The notes beneath the pieces were generated by a model. That model searched no databases. It was not told where the DNA came from and worked only from the letters and a program-made list of their open reading frames with translations. 64,000 nt of DNA from Paenibacillus pasadenensis. GTDB taxonomy: Bacteria > Bacillota > Bacilli > Paenibacillales > Paenibacillaceae. Made by a program: the position numbers and the translations under genes. The DNA lies in the NCBI RefSeq assembly GCF_023715725.1, contig NZ_JAMBOT010000002.1:496001-560000 (forward strand), read 5' to 3'. Of the stretch, positions 8,651-17,384 are shown piece by piece. The first letter of the stretch is position 1; each line of letters opens with the position of its first letter.

Positions 8651-9550
8651 TTGGTTAAAACCTGGAAGGAAGACGGAGTATTCCTGCTATTCATATCCCC
8701 GTGGATCATCGGAGTTTTATGCTTCTTCGTCGGCCCCGCGCTGGCAAGCCTGACCTACAGCTTCGCGGATTACAATGCGATTACGGCTCCGAGTTGGATT
8801 GGCTTTGACAATTACTCCAGGCTATGGAGCGATGAGGTTTATCTGAAAAGCTTGCGCAATACGCTCTATTTTGTGTTCATCGGCGTTCCGATTACGGTCG
8901 GTTTTCAAATCGTCTTATCGCTGATGCTCAACATCGAAGTGCCCGGCATTCGTTATTTCCGTACCTTGTACTATTTGCCATACCTCGTACCGCCTGTTGC
9001 AACCGTTGTCATTTGGATGATTTTGTTCGGTTCCGGGGACGGGGTTGTCAATACGGCGATTCAATGGCTTGGCGGCAATCCGGTGGATTGGATGAACAGC
9101 GAAGCTTTAATTAAACCGGTAATTATCACAATTGGCATGTGGATGTCGGGAGGTTCGGTTCTCGTATTTTTGGCTGGACTAAAAGGCATTCCGCGCTCGC
9201 TTTACGAAGCGGCCCGCATCGACGGCTCCGGTCCCGTACGCACTTTCTTCAATATAACGCTGCCGATGCTGACGCCGTCCATTCTGTTTACAGTTGTCAT
9301 GCAGGTCATCTACTACTTCCAAATGTTTACGGAAGCGATGCTGCTGAGCAAGGGCGGTCCGGATTACTCCTCTCAAACCTACATGATGAACACCTATCAG
9401 GTCGCCTTCCGCGATCTTGACTTTGGATACGCCATGGCCCAGTCATGGGTGCTGTTTCTGATTATTCTCGTAATTACCGTTGCGCTTATGAAATCTTCCA
9501 ACCGCTGGGTGTACTACGAAGGCGAAGACAAAAAGGGAGGCAAGCGTTGA
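8651..9550 (+). CDS. Sugar ABC transporter permease, MalF/UgpA type
   Basis: The 299-residue protein has six predicted membrane spans and the permease EAA loop (YEAARIDGSGPVRTFFNITLP) that contacts the ATPase. It belongs to the carbohydrate-uptake-1 permease type, partner of the MalG-like protein that follows. The TTG start at 8651 is preceded by GGAGAGAGAGG. Its stop overlaps the next ATG. No ATP-binding gene is present in this operon, so a shared ATPase of the MsmX type encoded elsewhere is likely. The substrate is unknown; an oligosaccharide released by the nearby beta-helix proteins is plausible. Confidence 0.92.
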   Translation: MVKTWKEDGVFLLFISPWIIGVLCFFVGPALASLTYSFADYNAITAPSWIGFDNYSRLWSDEVYLKSLRNTLYFVFIGVPITVGFQIVLSLMLNIEVPGIRYFRTLYYLPYLVPPVATVVIWMILFGSGDGVVNTAIQWLGGNPVDWMNSEALIKPVIITIGMWMSGGSVLVFLAGLKGIPRSLYEAARIDGSGPVRTFFNITLPMLTPSILFTVVMQVIYYFQMFTEAMLLSKGGPDYSSQTYMMNTYQVAFRDLDFGYAMAQSWVLFLIILVITVALMKSSNRWVYYEGEDKKGGKR

Positions 9551-10380
9551 TGCAAGCCGAAAAGCTCATTTCCCGCACTTCTTCCTATCTGTTTCTACTA
9601 TTTGGATTGCTGCTATTTATCGGCCCTCTTCTATGGATGCTGTCCACCATGCTGAAAACCCAGGCGCAAACGTATGTGTTTCCTCCCGAGCTGATTCCGG
9701 CTCCGTTTACGTTCAGCTCCTTTACGAGGCTGTTTGAAACGATGACTCTAATGCCTCGCTGGATTATGAACTCGTTTATCGTGTCGTCGATCAACGGAAT
9801 CGGCACCATCATTTCCAGCTCGCTCATCGCGTTCGGCTTTGCCCGGTTGAAGTCCCGTCTGCGCGCGCCGCTGTTTGTCGTTGTGCTCGCTACGCTCATG
9901 ATCCCTTCCCAGGTTACGCTTATTCCGATGTACATCCTGTTCAGCAAAATCGGCTGGTACGACACCTGGCTTCCGCTCACGATTCCGGTTCTGCTGGCGA
10001 GTCCATACTTCATTTTTCTTTTCCGCCAATACTTTCTCACTCTGCCAAGAGAGCTTGACGAAGCAACCTATGTCGACGGCGGCAATTACTGGACGATTTA
10101 CAGCCGCGTCATTTTACCTTTATCCGGCCCGATTCTCATCTCCGGCTTTATTTTCTCCTTTGTGTTCACCTGGACCGACTATTTCACTCCGCTCATCTTC
10201 ATCCAATCCGAGGATCTGCAGATGATGAGTGTCGGACTGCAGCTGATAATGGGCAAAAACTCGCAGGATCTTCCGATGATGGCTGCAGGGTCTTTCCTGG
10301 CGCTGCTGCCAATCGCCGTTATTTATTTCTCAGCACAGAAGTACTTCGTCGAAGGCGTTGTTATGTCGGGAATCAAATAA
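9550..10380 (+). CDS. Sugar ABC transporter permease, MalG/UgpE type
   Basis: The 276-residue protein has six predicted membrane spans and the EAA loop (LDEATYVDGGNYWTIYSRVILP). It pairs with the preceding MalF-type permease to form the membrane channel. The ATG overlaps the preceding stop as TGATG, and a GGGAGG site lies inside the upstream gene. The ending VEGVVMSGIK is typical of this family. Confidence 0.93.
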   Translation: MQAEKLISRTSSYLFLLFGLLLFIGPLLWMLSTMLKTQAQTYVFPPELIPAPFTFSSFTRLFETMTLMPRWIMNSFIVSSINGIGTIISSSLIAFGFARLKSRLRAPLFVVVLATLMIPSQVTLIPMYILFSKIGWYDTWLPLTIPVLLASPYFIFLFRQYFLTLPRELDEATYVDGGNYWTIYSRVILPLSGPILISGFIFSFVFTWTDYFTPLIFIQSEDLQMMSVGLQLIMGKNSQDLPMMAAGSFLALLPIAVIYFSAQKYFVEGVVMSGIK

Positions 10381-10399
10381 AAAAAGGGAGAGTGTTCTC

Positions 10400-11752
10400 A
10401 TGGTTAAAAGAGGGTCTGAAAGCGCAATCAAATGGCTAATTCCAATGCTTGGCATTCCGCTCATTCTGGCAGCCTGCAGCGGCGGCAATAACGGTGAACA
10501 GACTGCAGCGTCCAGCTCGACGCCTGGCGGAACGGGCAAAACAAAAATTACGTTTATGCAATGGGGAACGCAGGAAGAGGTCAACCAAACGAAAGAGCTT
10601 TTGAAAAAATTCAACGAGAAGTTCCCCGACATTGAGGTGGAAATTACCTCCAAGGACTGGGAGACGTATTGGACGGCAATTACGGCGCAGGCCGCTTCCA
10701 AGACAATGCCGGATGTATTCAAAATGGATGAGGCGTACCTGGATAAATACGCCAAGCTTGGCGCCATGAAGGACCTTACGGAGCTTATGTCCAAAAACAG
10801 CTTTGATACGAGCCAATTTGAGCCGAATGTGCTGGGCAAGCTGCAATCCGAGAGCAAGCAATATGCTCTTCCCCGCGACGCCAATACCATCATTATGTAC
10901 TACAATAAAAAGCTGTTTGCAGATCCAAAAAGCAATCCGTCCGGGGTTAAACCGCCAGTTGGAGAAATGACCTGGGATGAATTCATTAAAATCGCGCAAA
11001 AGATGACCGTGGATAAAGCGGGCAAAACGGCAGATCAGGAAGGCTTTAATCCAAAAAGCGTTGTTCAATGGGGATTAGTGATGGACCCGGCAGGCTCGGC
11101 GGATTCCGTGCTGGAATCCCAGCTTTGGTCCAACGGAGCAAAACTTGTTGACGAGAACAAGGCGTTTGCGATGGAATCTCCGGAGGCCATGCAGGTGCTG
11201 GAAACATTCCGCAGTTATATTACGGAGCTATACGCGGTGCCGAATTACGGTCAATCCCAAACGCTTTCCAAGGACCCGTTCCTTGCTTTGACGACAGGCA
11301 AGGTTGCCATGGGCTTCGGCGGCAGCTGGAATGCAACCGAGTATGAACAGGCCGGCATTGAATTCGAGGCCATTTTGCCGCCGAAGTTCAAAGAAGAAAA
11401 AACCGTTATCCAGGTTACAGGTTATTCCATCGGCGCATCCTCCAAAAAGGATGAAGCGGCTTGGACGCTGATGAACTGGCTTTCCGGAGCGGAAGGGCAA
11501 ATTGCGCTCGCGGAGCAGGGCCAGTCCGTGCCGGCGAACAAACAGGCGGCAGACGCTTATCACGCCAAGGACGAAGGGTATAACAAACAGGTCTTCCTCG
11601 ATTCCCAGAAATATGCGATACCGGTTCCGTTTTTTGACGGCAAAGAAAAATTATTGTGGGAGATCATCCCGCAAAAGCTAGCCAATCCTCTCTCCGGCAA
11701 AGGCGAGCTGGACAAAGCGGTGCAAGATATCAAAAAGGCTTACGGCAATTAA
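10400..11752 (+). CDS. Sugar-binding lipoprotein of the ABC transporter
   Basis: The 450-residue protein begins with a lipoprotein signal peptide and lipobox LILAAC, so mature Cys26 should be lipidated and anchored outside the membrane. The rest is an extracellular solute-binding protein of family 1: KTKITFMQWG near the start, a FNEKFPDIEVE lobe strand, and YALPRDANTIIMYYNKKLF in the ligand-lobe region. AAAGGGAG precedes the ATG, which I chose over an upstream in-frame start inside the permease gene. It is the last gene of the transport operon. Confidence 0.94.
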   Translation: MVKRGSESAIKWLIPMLGIPLILAACSGGNNGEQTAASSSTPGGTGKTKITFMQWGTQEEVNQTKELLKKFNEKFPDIEVEITSKDWETYWTAITAQAASKTMPDVFKMDEAYLDKYAKLGAMKDLTELMSKNSFDTSQFEPNVLGKLQSESKQYALPRDANTIIMYYNKKLFADPKSNPSGVKPPVGEMTWDEFIKIAQKMTVDKAGKTADQEGFNPKSVVQWGLVMDPAGSADSVLESQLWSNGAKLVDENKAFAMESPEAMQVLETFRSYITELYAVPNYGQSQTLSKDPFLALTTGKVAMGFGGSWNATEYEQAGIEFEAILPPKFKEEKTVIQVTGYSIGASSKKDEAAWTLMNWLSGAEGQIALAEQGQSVPANKQAADAYHAKDEGYNKQVFLDSQKYAIPVPFFDGKEKLLWEIIPQKLANPLSGKGELDKAVQDIKKAYGN

Positions 11753-11794
11753 ACGGTCAATCGCAAACGCAGCATGATTACAAGGCAGCAGGAC

Positions 11795-11847
11795 AAGCGG
11801 CTCCAACAGGCATCGATCCTGATCTCAGGCTCGATGCCCTGCCGCTT
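11795..11847 (+). terminator. Terminator-like hairpin after the ABC operon
   Basis: AAGCGG and GGCATCGA on the left pair with TCGATGCC and CCGCTT on the right to give a two-part stem. The following T tract is weak (TCTGCGGCTT), so termination strength is uncertain. Confidence 0.5.
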
Positions 11848-11891
11848 TCTGCGGCTTCATGTGTAATAGCTGCAATTGCAGACTTCTCCGG

Positions 11892-11946
11892 TTGACATTA
11901 ATTGAGCGGAAACCGTATGATTATAGTACTTTTATATTTGCGCAAA
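11892..11946 (+). promoter_or_regulatory. LacI-gene promoter with downstream TTTGCGCAAA operator
   Basis: A consensus -35 TTGACA at 11892-11897 is separated by 18 bases from TATGAT at 11916-11921. The palindrome TTTGCGCAAA follows at 11937-11946, a roadblock position for a repressor. This suggests autoregulation by the LacI-type protein encoded next. Confidence 0.75.
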
Positions 11947-11981
11947 AATTTAGACAAAAAGAGACAAAGGAGTGCAAAAAA

Positions 11982-13019
11982 GTGACAACGCTGAAAGATG
12001 TCGCTGAACGAGTCGGAGTGTCCATCTCGACGGTATCACGTGTAGTCAATAATGAGGCTTCCCATTCCGTCCGTCCGGAAACACGCGAAAAAATATGGAA
12101 TGCTGTCACTGAGCTTGGCTACCAGCCAACCAAATCGGCACGAGGACATGACAGCGACAAAAAGCATCATGCCACGATCGGATCGCCGTTAGGCTGTATT
12201 TTAGCGGTAACGCAGAACAAGTATAACCACCCGTATTTTTCTGGAATATTGGAAGGTATCGAAAAAGGTATTGCAGAGATGGGGTATGAGCTGGCTTTTG
12301 TGCAATCGGTTGACGATCTTCGCAATCCAACGGTGTTGAATCGTATCTTATATGAAAATACACCAGTCGGGCTTATATTGGTTGAAGGTTTGGAACCGGG
12401 GCTCTATTCGCAGCTCAAACAAAGAATTCCTCATCTAATCGTTGTTGACGGGAGTGACCCCAGTATTCCGCGCGTAACGTATGATCGGGTTGAAGCGGCC
12501 AGGGCGGTCGTAAGGCATTTGCTGCAGCAGGGGCATAAAGAGATCGCATTTATCGGCGGTTCGGGACTGTCCCAGGAAATTGAGAAAGAAAAGCGTTACA
12601 GAGGGTATAGAGATGCGCTGCTGGAAGCTGGCATTGCGGTACGCCCGGAGTGGGTTGTTGACTGTTACTGGGATGTCGAGAAGAGCTACCAGATGACGAA
12701 AGAGCTCCTGCAAAACAAAGAACGCCCAACCGCAATTTTTGCGGCGAGCGACATGATTGCCATTTCGGCTATGAGGGCTGCCAACGAATGCGGCTTGCGA
12801 ATTCCTGATGATATCGCCTTCGCCGGGATCGATAACATTGAATTGTCCGCATACTGTTCGCCTCCGCTGACAACCGTTCATATTCCGAAGCTGGAAATCG
12901 GAAATATCGCCGCCAAAACGCTGATCGACTACATTCAGGGCAGATATCCCGTTCCGGTAAAAATCTCGGTTCCGTTCGAGCTGAAAATCCGCCAATCTTC
13001 AGTGAAATCTAAAAAATAG
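11982..13019 (+). CDS. LacI-family transcriptional regulator
   Basis: The 345-residue protein opens with a LacI helix-turn-helix (TLKDVAERVGVSISTVSRVVN) and hinge-helix region (LGYQPTKSARG), then a periplasmic-binding-type sensor domain ending in the usual IPDDIAFAGIDNIELS and PKLEIGNIAAKTL blocks. Start GTG 11982 has AAAGGAG nine bases upstream; the longer in-frame reading begins before the promoter and is unlikely. It stands after the sugar ABC operon and converges with the DeoR gene. It is the best candidate for binding the TTTGCGCAAA sites at 8.5, 11.9, 23.6 and 25.4 kb. Confidence 0.93.
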   Translation: MTTLKDVAERVGVSISTVSRVVNNEASHSVRPETREKIWNAVTELGYQPTKSARGHDSDKKHHATIGSPLGCILAVTQNKYNHPYFSGILEGIEKGIAEMGYELAFVQSVDDLRNPTVLNRILYENTPVGLILVEGLEPGLYSQLKQRIPHLIVVDGSDPSIPRVTYDRVEAARAVVRHLLQQGHKEIAFIGGSGLSQEIEKEKRYRGYRDALLEAGIAVRPEWVVDCYWDVEKSYQMTKELLQNKERPTAIFAASDMIAISAMRAANECGLRIPDDIAFAGIDNIELSAYCSPPLTTVHIPKLEIGNIAAKTLIDYIQGRYPVPVKISVPFELKIRQSSVKSKK

Positions 13020-13023
13020 CCGG

Positions 13024-13788
13024 TTATTGCAATACCCGAATGCCTGCGTCTTGAAAAGGCTCCAACTGCTCGCGGCTTGCCCCGCGGTCCGTTACGAGCG
13101 ATGTGACACCACGCCATTTCTCGATTAAAAAGAGGGAGGAGCGGCCAAGCTTCGTATGATCGGCCAGAGCATACGTTTCAAGCGATTGCTGCATCATTTT
13201 GCGGTTCGTATTGGCTTCCAGCTCATTAAATGTAGTCAATCCGCGCACCGGATCGGCTCCATCGACGCCAAGGAAGGTCTTCTGAATCGTAATCCGCTCC
13301 AGAATGGTATCCGCCAGCGGTCCTGACAGCTCGTAGCTCTGGGTGCGGGTAACGCCCCCGGTCAAAATCAGCTCAAGACCGGGAACACCAGCCAGCTCAA
13401 AACCGATATTCAGCGAGTTGGTCACAACGGTCAAACGCTCAAATGGCTGCTGAATAATTCTGCGGGCGATGAACATGCAAGTTGTGCCTCCGGTTAGCCC
13501 GATGACATCTCCTTCATGAATGAGGGAGTAGGATACTTCAGCAATTTCTTTCTTCTCTTCCGGATTCATCTCCATCTTGCGATAAAACGGGACTTCCTTG
13601 CGAACGCTCTCCAGGACAGCTCCGCCAAACATGCGTACGAGCCTTTTCTCCTGCTCAAGCGTTTCAAGATCGCGCCGGGCTGTTGCTTCCGATACCCCGA
13701 ACCTATCCATAATTTCCGCTACATTCACGGCTCCCTGCTCTTTGAGGAGCGCGATAATCCCGTCGCGGCGGGCCGCAATCTTGCTCAT
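13024..13788 (-). CDS. DeoR/AgaR-family transcriptional repressor
   Basis: The 254-residue protein has an N-terminal DeoR winged helix (AEIMDRFGVSEATARRDLETLE) and the C-terminal DeoR sensor domain, with GLTGGTTCMFIARR, NSLNIGFELA, LTGGVTR and FLGVDGADP blocks typical for a sugar-phosphate effector. ATG 13788 follows AAAGGGG; an in-frame TTG six bases upstream is worse placed. The gene diverges from the GH4/tagatose operon and converges with the LacI gene four bases away. It probably represses that operon from the repeats at 13899-13998. Confidence 0.92.
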   Translation of the reverse strand: MSKIAARRDGIIALLKEQGAVNVAEIMDRFGVSEATARRDLETLEQEKRLVRMFGGAVLESVRKEVPFYRKMEMNPEEKKEIAEVSYSLIHEGDVIGLTGGTTCMFIARRIIQQPFERLTVVTNSLNIGFELAGVPGLELILTGGVTRTQSYELSGPLADTILERITIQKTFLGVDGADPVRGLTTFNELEANTNRKMMQQSLETYALADHTKLGRSSLFLIEKWRGVTSLVTDRGASREQLEPFQDAGIRVLQ

Positions 13789-13898
13789 GCACAATCCCCT
13801 TTGTTCCCGAGGTTTCGCTTGCGAGGCCTCGGGCTTTCTTTAACTAATGCGCTTTCTTTCCTCAGAATAGCATAAACGATTGAGTTCGTCCACAAAAA

Positions 13899-13998
13899 GA
13901 TTGAAAACGATCATTAAAAGGATGGAATCCCGGTCAAATATCAAAAAAATAAATTGACTCAGTCAAAATTATGCCTAATAATGATTGTGAACGATCAA
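13899..13998 (+). promoter_or_regulatory. Promoter flanked by two GATTGNNAACGATCA repeats
   Basis: Near-identical direct repeats GATTGAAAACGATCATT (13899-13915) and GATTGTGAACGATCAA (13983-13998) flank a promoter-like TTGACT (13954-13959) with a 17-base spacer to AATAAT (13977-13982). A further partial copy, ACGATTGAGTTCG, is near 13876. Direct repeats around a divergent promoter are the usual arrangement for DeoR-family repressors, so these are likely operators for the adjacent DeoR protein. Confidence 0.65.
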
Positions 13999-14021
13999 AA
14001 ATATGAATGGAGGGTATGTCG

Positions 14022-15323
14022 GTGACGCGAATCTCGATTATCGGTTCGGGAAGCATGTTTACCAAGCACTTAGCATCCGACATTTTGCAAATTCCTGATT
14101 TTAATGAAGGGATATTTGCCCTGGTCGATGTCGATGCCAAAAGATTGGAGCTGTCGGTAAAGCTGGTGCAGCGGCTGATCGAGCTGAGCGGGAAAAACTG
14201 GATCGTTGAAGCCTCGACTAACCGCAGAGACGTAATTGCCGGTTCCCGCTTTGTTATTAACCAGATTGAGGTTGCCGGGCTTGAAACGGTCCGTAATGAA
14301 TTTGAAATTCCGCTTCGTTATAACGTAAAGCAGTGCATTGGCGATACGCTTGGACCGGGGGGGCTGTTCAAAACGCTCCGCACGCTTCCGGTATGGCTGG
14401 AAATTGTCCGGGATATTGAAGAGCTTTGTCCCGACGCCCTCATTCTTAATTATACGAATCCGATGTCGGCCGTTACGCTGGCAACGTCCAGAGCGACGAG
14501 CCTGCCGGTAATCGGGTTATGCCACTCCATCCAGCATTCGTCCCAGCAGCTCGCCAAATACTTAGGTGTTCCATATGAAAAGCTTGACTGGCGCTGCGGC
14601 GGCATTAACCATATGTCTTGGTTTACGAAGCTCGAAGTGGACGGCCAGGATCAGTATCCGGCGCTGTTCGAAAAAATGTCCGATGAAGCTTTTCTTGCAA
14701 AAGATCCGGTTCGCTTTGATTTCGCCCGTCATTTCGGCGCGTTTGTTTCGGAATCCAGCGGTCATTTTTCCGAATATATCCCTTATTACCGCAAACGGCA
14801 GGATCTGATCGATCGTTACTGCGCTGCCGGGTACAACGGCGCCACAGGCTTTTACGCCAATGAATGGCCGGTGTGGCGCAAGGAGACGGACGAGGAAATC
14901 GAACGAATGATATCGGGCGAGCAAGAGATCAAGCTGGAGCGAAGCGACGAATATGCTGCGGTCATTATTGACAGCATCGTGAACGAGAAGCCGAATGTGA
15001 TTTACGGCAATGTTCCGAACCGCGGTTTGATCGAGAATCTTCCATTTGAAGGCGTGGTCGAGGTTGCTTGCCTGGTGGATAAAAAAGGCGTGCAGCCAAC
15101 CCGCTACGGCCGTCTCCCCGAGCATCTTGCCGCGCTTTGCCGCAGCAACATGGCCTTCTTCGAACTGGCGGTACAGGCAGTGCTGGAGAAAAACCGCGAG
15201 AAAGCGCTGCAGGCGCTCTATATCGACCCGCTGACGGCCGCTGCCTGCTCGCCTGCTGAGATCAAAGCCATGTTTGAGGAACTGTGGGAAGCAGATCGTC
15301 CATATCTTCCAGATTGGAAGTGA
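14022..15323 (+). CDS. GH4 glycosidase, alpha-galactosidase (MelA-like) type
   Basis: The 433-residue protein is a family 4 glycoside hydrolase: NAD-binding start ISIIGSGSMF, NYTNPM motif, metal ligands C167 in CHSIQ and H197 in INHMSWF. The CHS motif is the one reported for MelA-type alpha-galactosidases; other GH4 activities carry different residues after CH. These enzymes use NAD+ and Mn2+ in the cytoplasm. GTG 14022 was chosen because GGAGGG lies seven bases upstream, while the in-frame ATG codons at 14007 and 14016 overlap or abut it. The operon context suggests the substrate may be an alpha-linked galactosamine or galactose oligomer. Confidence 0.88.
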   Translation: MTRISIIGSGSMFTKHLASDILQIPDFNEGIFALVDVDAKRLELSVKLVQRLIELSGKNWIVEASTNRRDVIAGSRFVINQIEVAGLETVRNEFEIPLRYNVKQCIGDTLGPGGLFKTLRTLPVWLEIVRDIEELCPDALILNYTNPMSAVTLATSRATSLPVIGLCHSIQHSSQQLAKYLGVPYEKLDWRCGGINHMSWFTKLEVDGQDQYPALFEKMSDEAFLAKDPVRFDFARHFGAFVSESSGHFSEYIPYYRKRQDLIDRYCAAGYNGATGFYANEWPVWRKETDEEIERMISGEQEIKLERSDEYAAVIIDSIVNEKPNVIYGNVPNRGLIENLPFEGVVEVACLVDKKGVQPTRYGRLPEHLAALCRSNMAFFELAVQAVLEKNREKALQALYIDPLTAAACSPAEIKAMFEELWEADRPYLPDWK

Positions 15324-15327
15324 TTCG

Positions 15328-16260
15328 ATGAATCAGGCAAAAGTTATCGTGGTCGGAGAGCTTAATGTGGATTTAATTTTTGCAGGCAGCGGCATCCAGC
15401 CGGAGCCGAATCGCGAAAAGCTGGTGGAGGATTTTCGGCTTGCGCTGGGATCCTCTTCGGCGATAACCGCGGCTGGTCTGGCCGGACTAGGCCTTGAAGT
15501 AGAACTGGTATCGATCGTTGGTGATGACGATTTTGGCCGGTTTTGCGTCAAGGAGCTGGAAAATTTCGGCGTTGGCACCGGGAATGTCAAGCTTGACGCT
15601 ACGATGCGCACGGGAGCAACGCTGTCCCTGACGGACGGCCGCGACCGATCGCTGCTCACCTATCTCGGCTCCATCGCTTCCGTAACGCCTGAGCTTATAC
15701 CGGACTCGCTTTTTGCCGGAGCTTCCCATGTTCATTTCGGTTCCTATTATTTGCAGGCAGGAATGAGGGAGCATTGGGCGGCGCTGTTCCGCATGGCGAA
15801 GGAAGCCGGTCTTACGACGTCGTTTGATGTGGGCTGGGACCCGGACGAGCAGTGGGACCGCGAAAGGTTGAAGCAATTGCTGGAGTGGACCGATTGGTTT
15901 TTGCCGAGCGAGGAAGAGGCAATGGCGATTTTTGAGTGCAGCGACATTAATGAGCTGCCAAAATATCTGCCGGAGCGCCGTGGATATGTAGCGGTGAAAA
16001 GAGGCTCTGCCGGAGCGCTGATGATTAAGCCTGACGGCACCGTAATTGAAGGGGAACCTGTACGGGTGTCGCCGGTCGATACGACCGGAGCTGGCGATTC
16101 CTTCAATGCCGGTTTGATTGCGGCGCGGCTGAACGGCAAGCCGGAACAGGAAGCGTTAACGTATGCCAATGTATGCGGAGCGATGTCGACGCTGCGTATC
16201 GGAGGGGCAGGGAGCCTGACCATCGAGGACTTGAAGCAGTTTTGGCAAGCCCAGCCCTAG
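15328..16260 (+). CDS. PfkB-family sugar kinase
   Basis: The 310-residue protein has the PfkB/ribokinase pattern: N-terminal VVGELNVDLIFAG, and the C-terminal signature DTTGAGDSFNAG with the catalytic Asp of GAGD. It starts four bases after the GH4 gene. Within this operon, which also has an AgaS-like isomerase/deaminase, it is a candidate kinase for free galactosamine, N-acetylgalactosamine or a related hexose; the substrate cannot be told from sequence alone. Confidence 0.9.
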   Translation: MNQAKVIVVGELNVDLIFAGSGIQPEPNREKLVEDFRLALGSSSAITAAGLAGLGLEVELVSIVGDDDFGRFCVKELENFGVGTGNVKLDATMRTGATLSLTDGRDRSLLTYLGSIASVTPELIPDSLFAGASHVHFGSYYLQAGMREHWAALFRMAKEAGLTTSFDVGWDPDEQWDRERLKQLLEWTDWFLPSEEEAMAIFECSDINELPKYLPERRGYVAVKRGSAGALMIKPDGTVIEGEPVRVSPVDTTGAGDSFNAGLIAARLNGKPEQEALTYANVCGAMSTLRIGGAGSLTIEDLKQFWQAQP

Positions 16261-16304
16261 AACTCTGCCTTGCATGACGACGAAATTGAGGAGTGACAAA
16301 AACG

Positions 16305-17366
16305 ATGAAGCAAGTCATGGGAGTCCACACATACCGGGAAATAGCCGAGCAGCCGCAGGCGTTGAAAGAAGCCTATGAAGAAGCGCTTCGCCGCAAGGAA
16401 TGGGCCGAAAGCTACCTGGGCGACAATGCCGTGCAGCAGACGCTCTTTTTAGGATCGGGCTCATCCTATTACCAAGCGATCACAATGGCGGCAACCTACC
16501 GTTCCTGGCTTAAACGTCCGGCGACTGCGCTGCCGTCCTCCGAACTGCTGCTGATCAGGGGGCAAGCCGTGCTGGAGCATTTAAACACAGTTGCAATCGG
16601 CGTATCCCGTTCCGGGGAATCAACGGAAGTTGTTAAAGCGCTTGAATCGGTGGAAGGATTGGACAACTGGCGGCTGGCTGGAGTGACCTGTTATGCGGAC
16701 AGCTCCATGGCCAAGCTTGGCGACAGCCTTGTATCCAGACTGGGAGCGGAAAAAAGCACCGTTATGACCAAATCGCTCGCCAGTATGATCGTTGGCATGC
16801 AAACGGCGATTGCGCTTGTGTCCGACCGGTCTGAGGAACGTCTGAAAGAGCTGGAGCAGCTCGTGCAGGCTCAGGAAGCGCGGGTACAGGAGGGCGAACG
16901 GCTTGCGGCAGCGACTGTAGCCGCCCGGAATTTTGACCGTACTGTATTTCTTGGCATGGGAGCCATGTTCGGCATTGCCGAGGAAGGCTGCTTGAAGCTG
17001 AAGGAAATGTCCAATACATGGACGGAAAGCTTTGGCACGCTGGAATTCCGGCACGGTCCAAAGTCAATCGTCGATCAGCACACATGCGTCATTGTGCTTG
17101 TGTCCGATCAGTCCCGCGATGCGGAGCTGAAGGTTGCGCGCGAAATGCAGGAATACGGAGCTCATGTTGTCGTTGCAGCCTCCGCCGCGGGTGAAGATAC
17201 CGCGTTTGCGGATACATTTGTGGAAACCGGCCTGGTTGGTGCTTCTGATGAAGCACGTGCTGCAGCTGCGCTTCCGTTCCTACAATACTATGGTTACTTT
17301 ACGGCTCTGAAGCGCGGCAACAATCCCGACGAGCCTCGCAATTTGACTCAAGTGGTCCTTATTTGA
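16305..17366 (+). CDS. agaS: AgaS-like SIS-domain isomerase/deaminase
   Basis: The 353-residue protein contains two SIS sugar-phosphate-binding domains: LFLGSGSSYYQ and GVSRSGEST in the first, and FLGMGAMFGIAEEGCLKLKE followed by ESFGTLEFRHGPKS in the second. This is the layout of the GlmS isomerase half and of AgaS, which converts galactosamine-6-phosphate to tagatose-6-phosphate with loss of ammonia. ATG 16305 is better spaced from GAGGAG than the GTG at 16293. Neighbouring LacC-type kinase and GatY-type aldolase support AgaS over a fructosamine deglycase. Confidence 0.85.
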   Translation: MKQVMGVHTYREIAEQPQALKEAYEEALRRKEWAESYLGDNAVQQTLFLGSGSSYYQAITMAATYRSWLKRPATALPSSELLLIRGQAVLEHLNTVAIGVSRSGESTEVVKALESVEGLDNWRLAGVTCYADSSMAKLGDSLVSRLGAEKSTVMTKSLASMIVGMQTAIALVSDRSEERLKELEQLVQAQEARVQEGERLAAATVAARNFDRTVFLGMGAMFGIAEEGCLKLKEMSNTWTESFGTLEFRHGPKSIVDQHTCVIVLVSDQSRDAELKVAREMQEYGAHVVVAASAAGEDTAFADTFVETGLVGASDEARAAAALPFLQYYGYFTALKRGNNPDEPRNLTQVVLI

Positions 17367-17384
17367 TCATCAGGAGGAATAACG

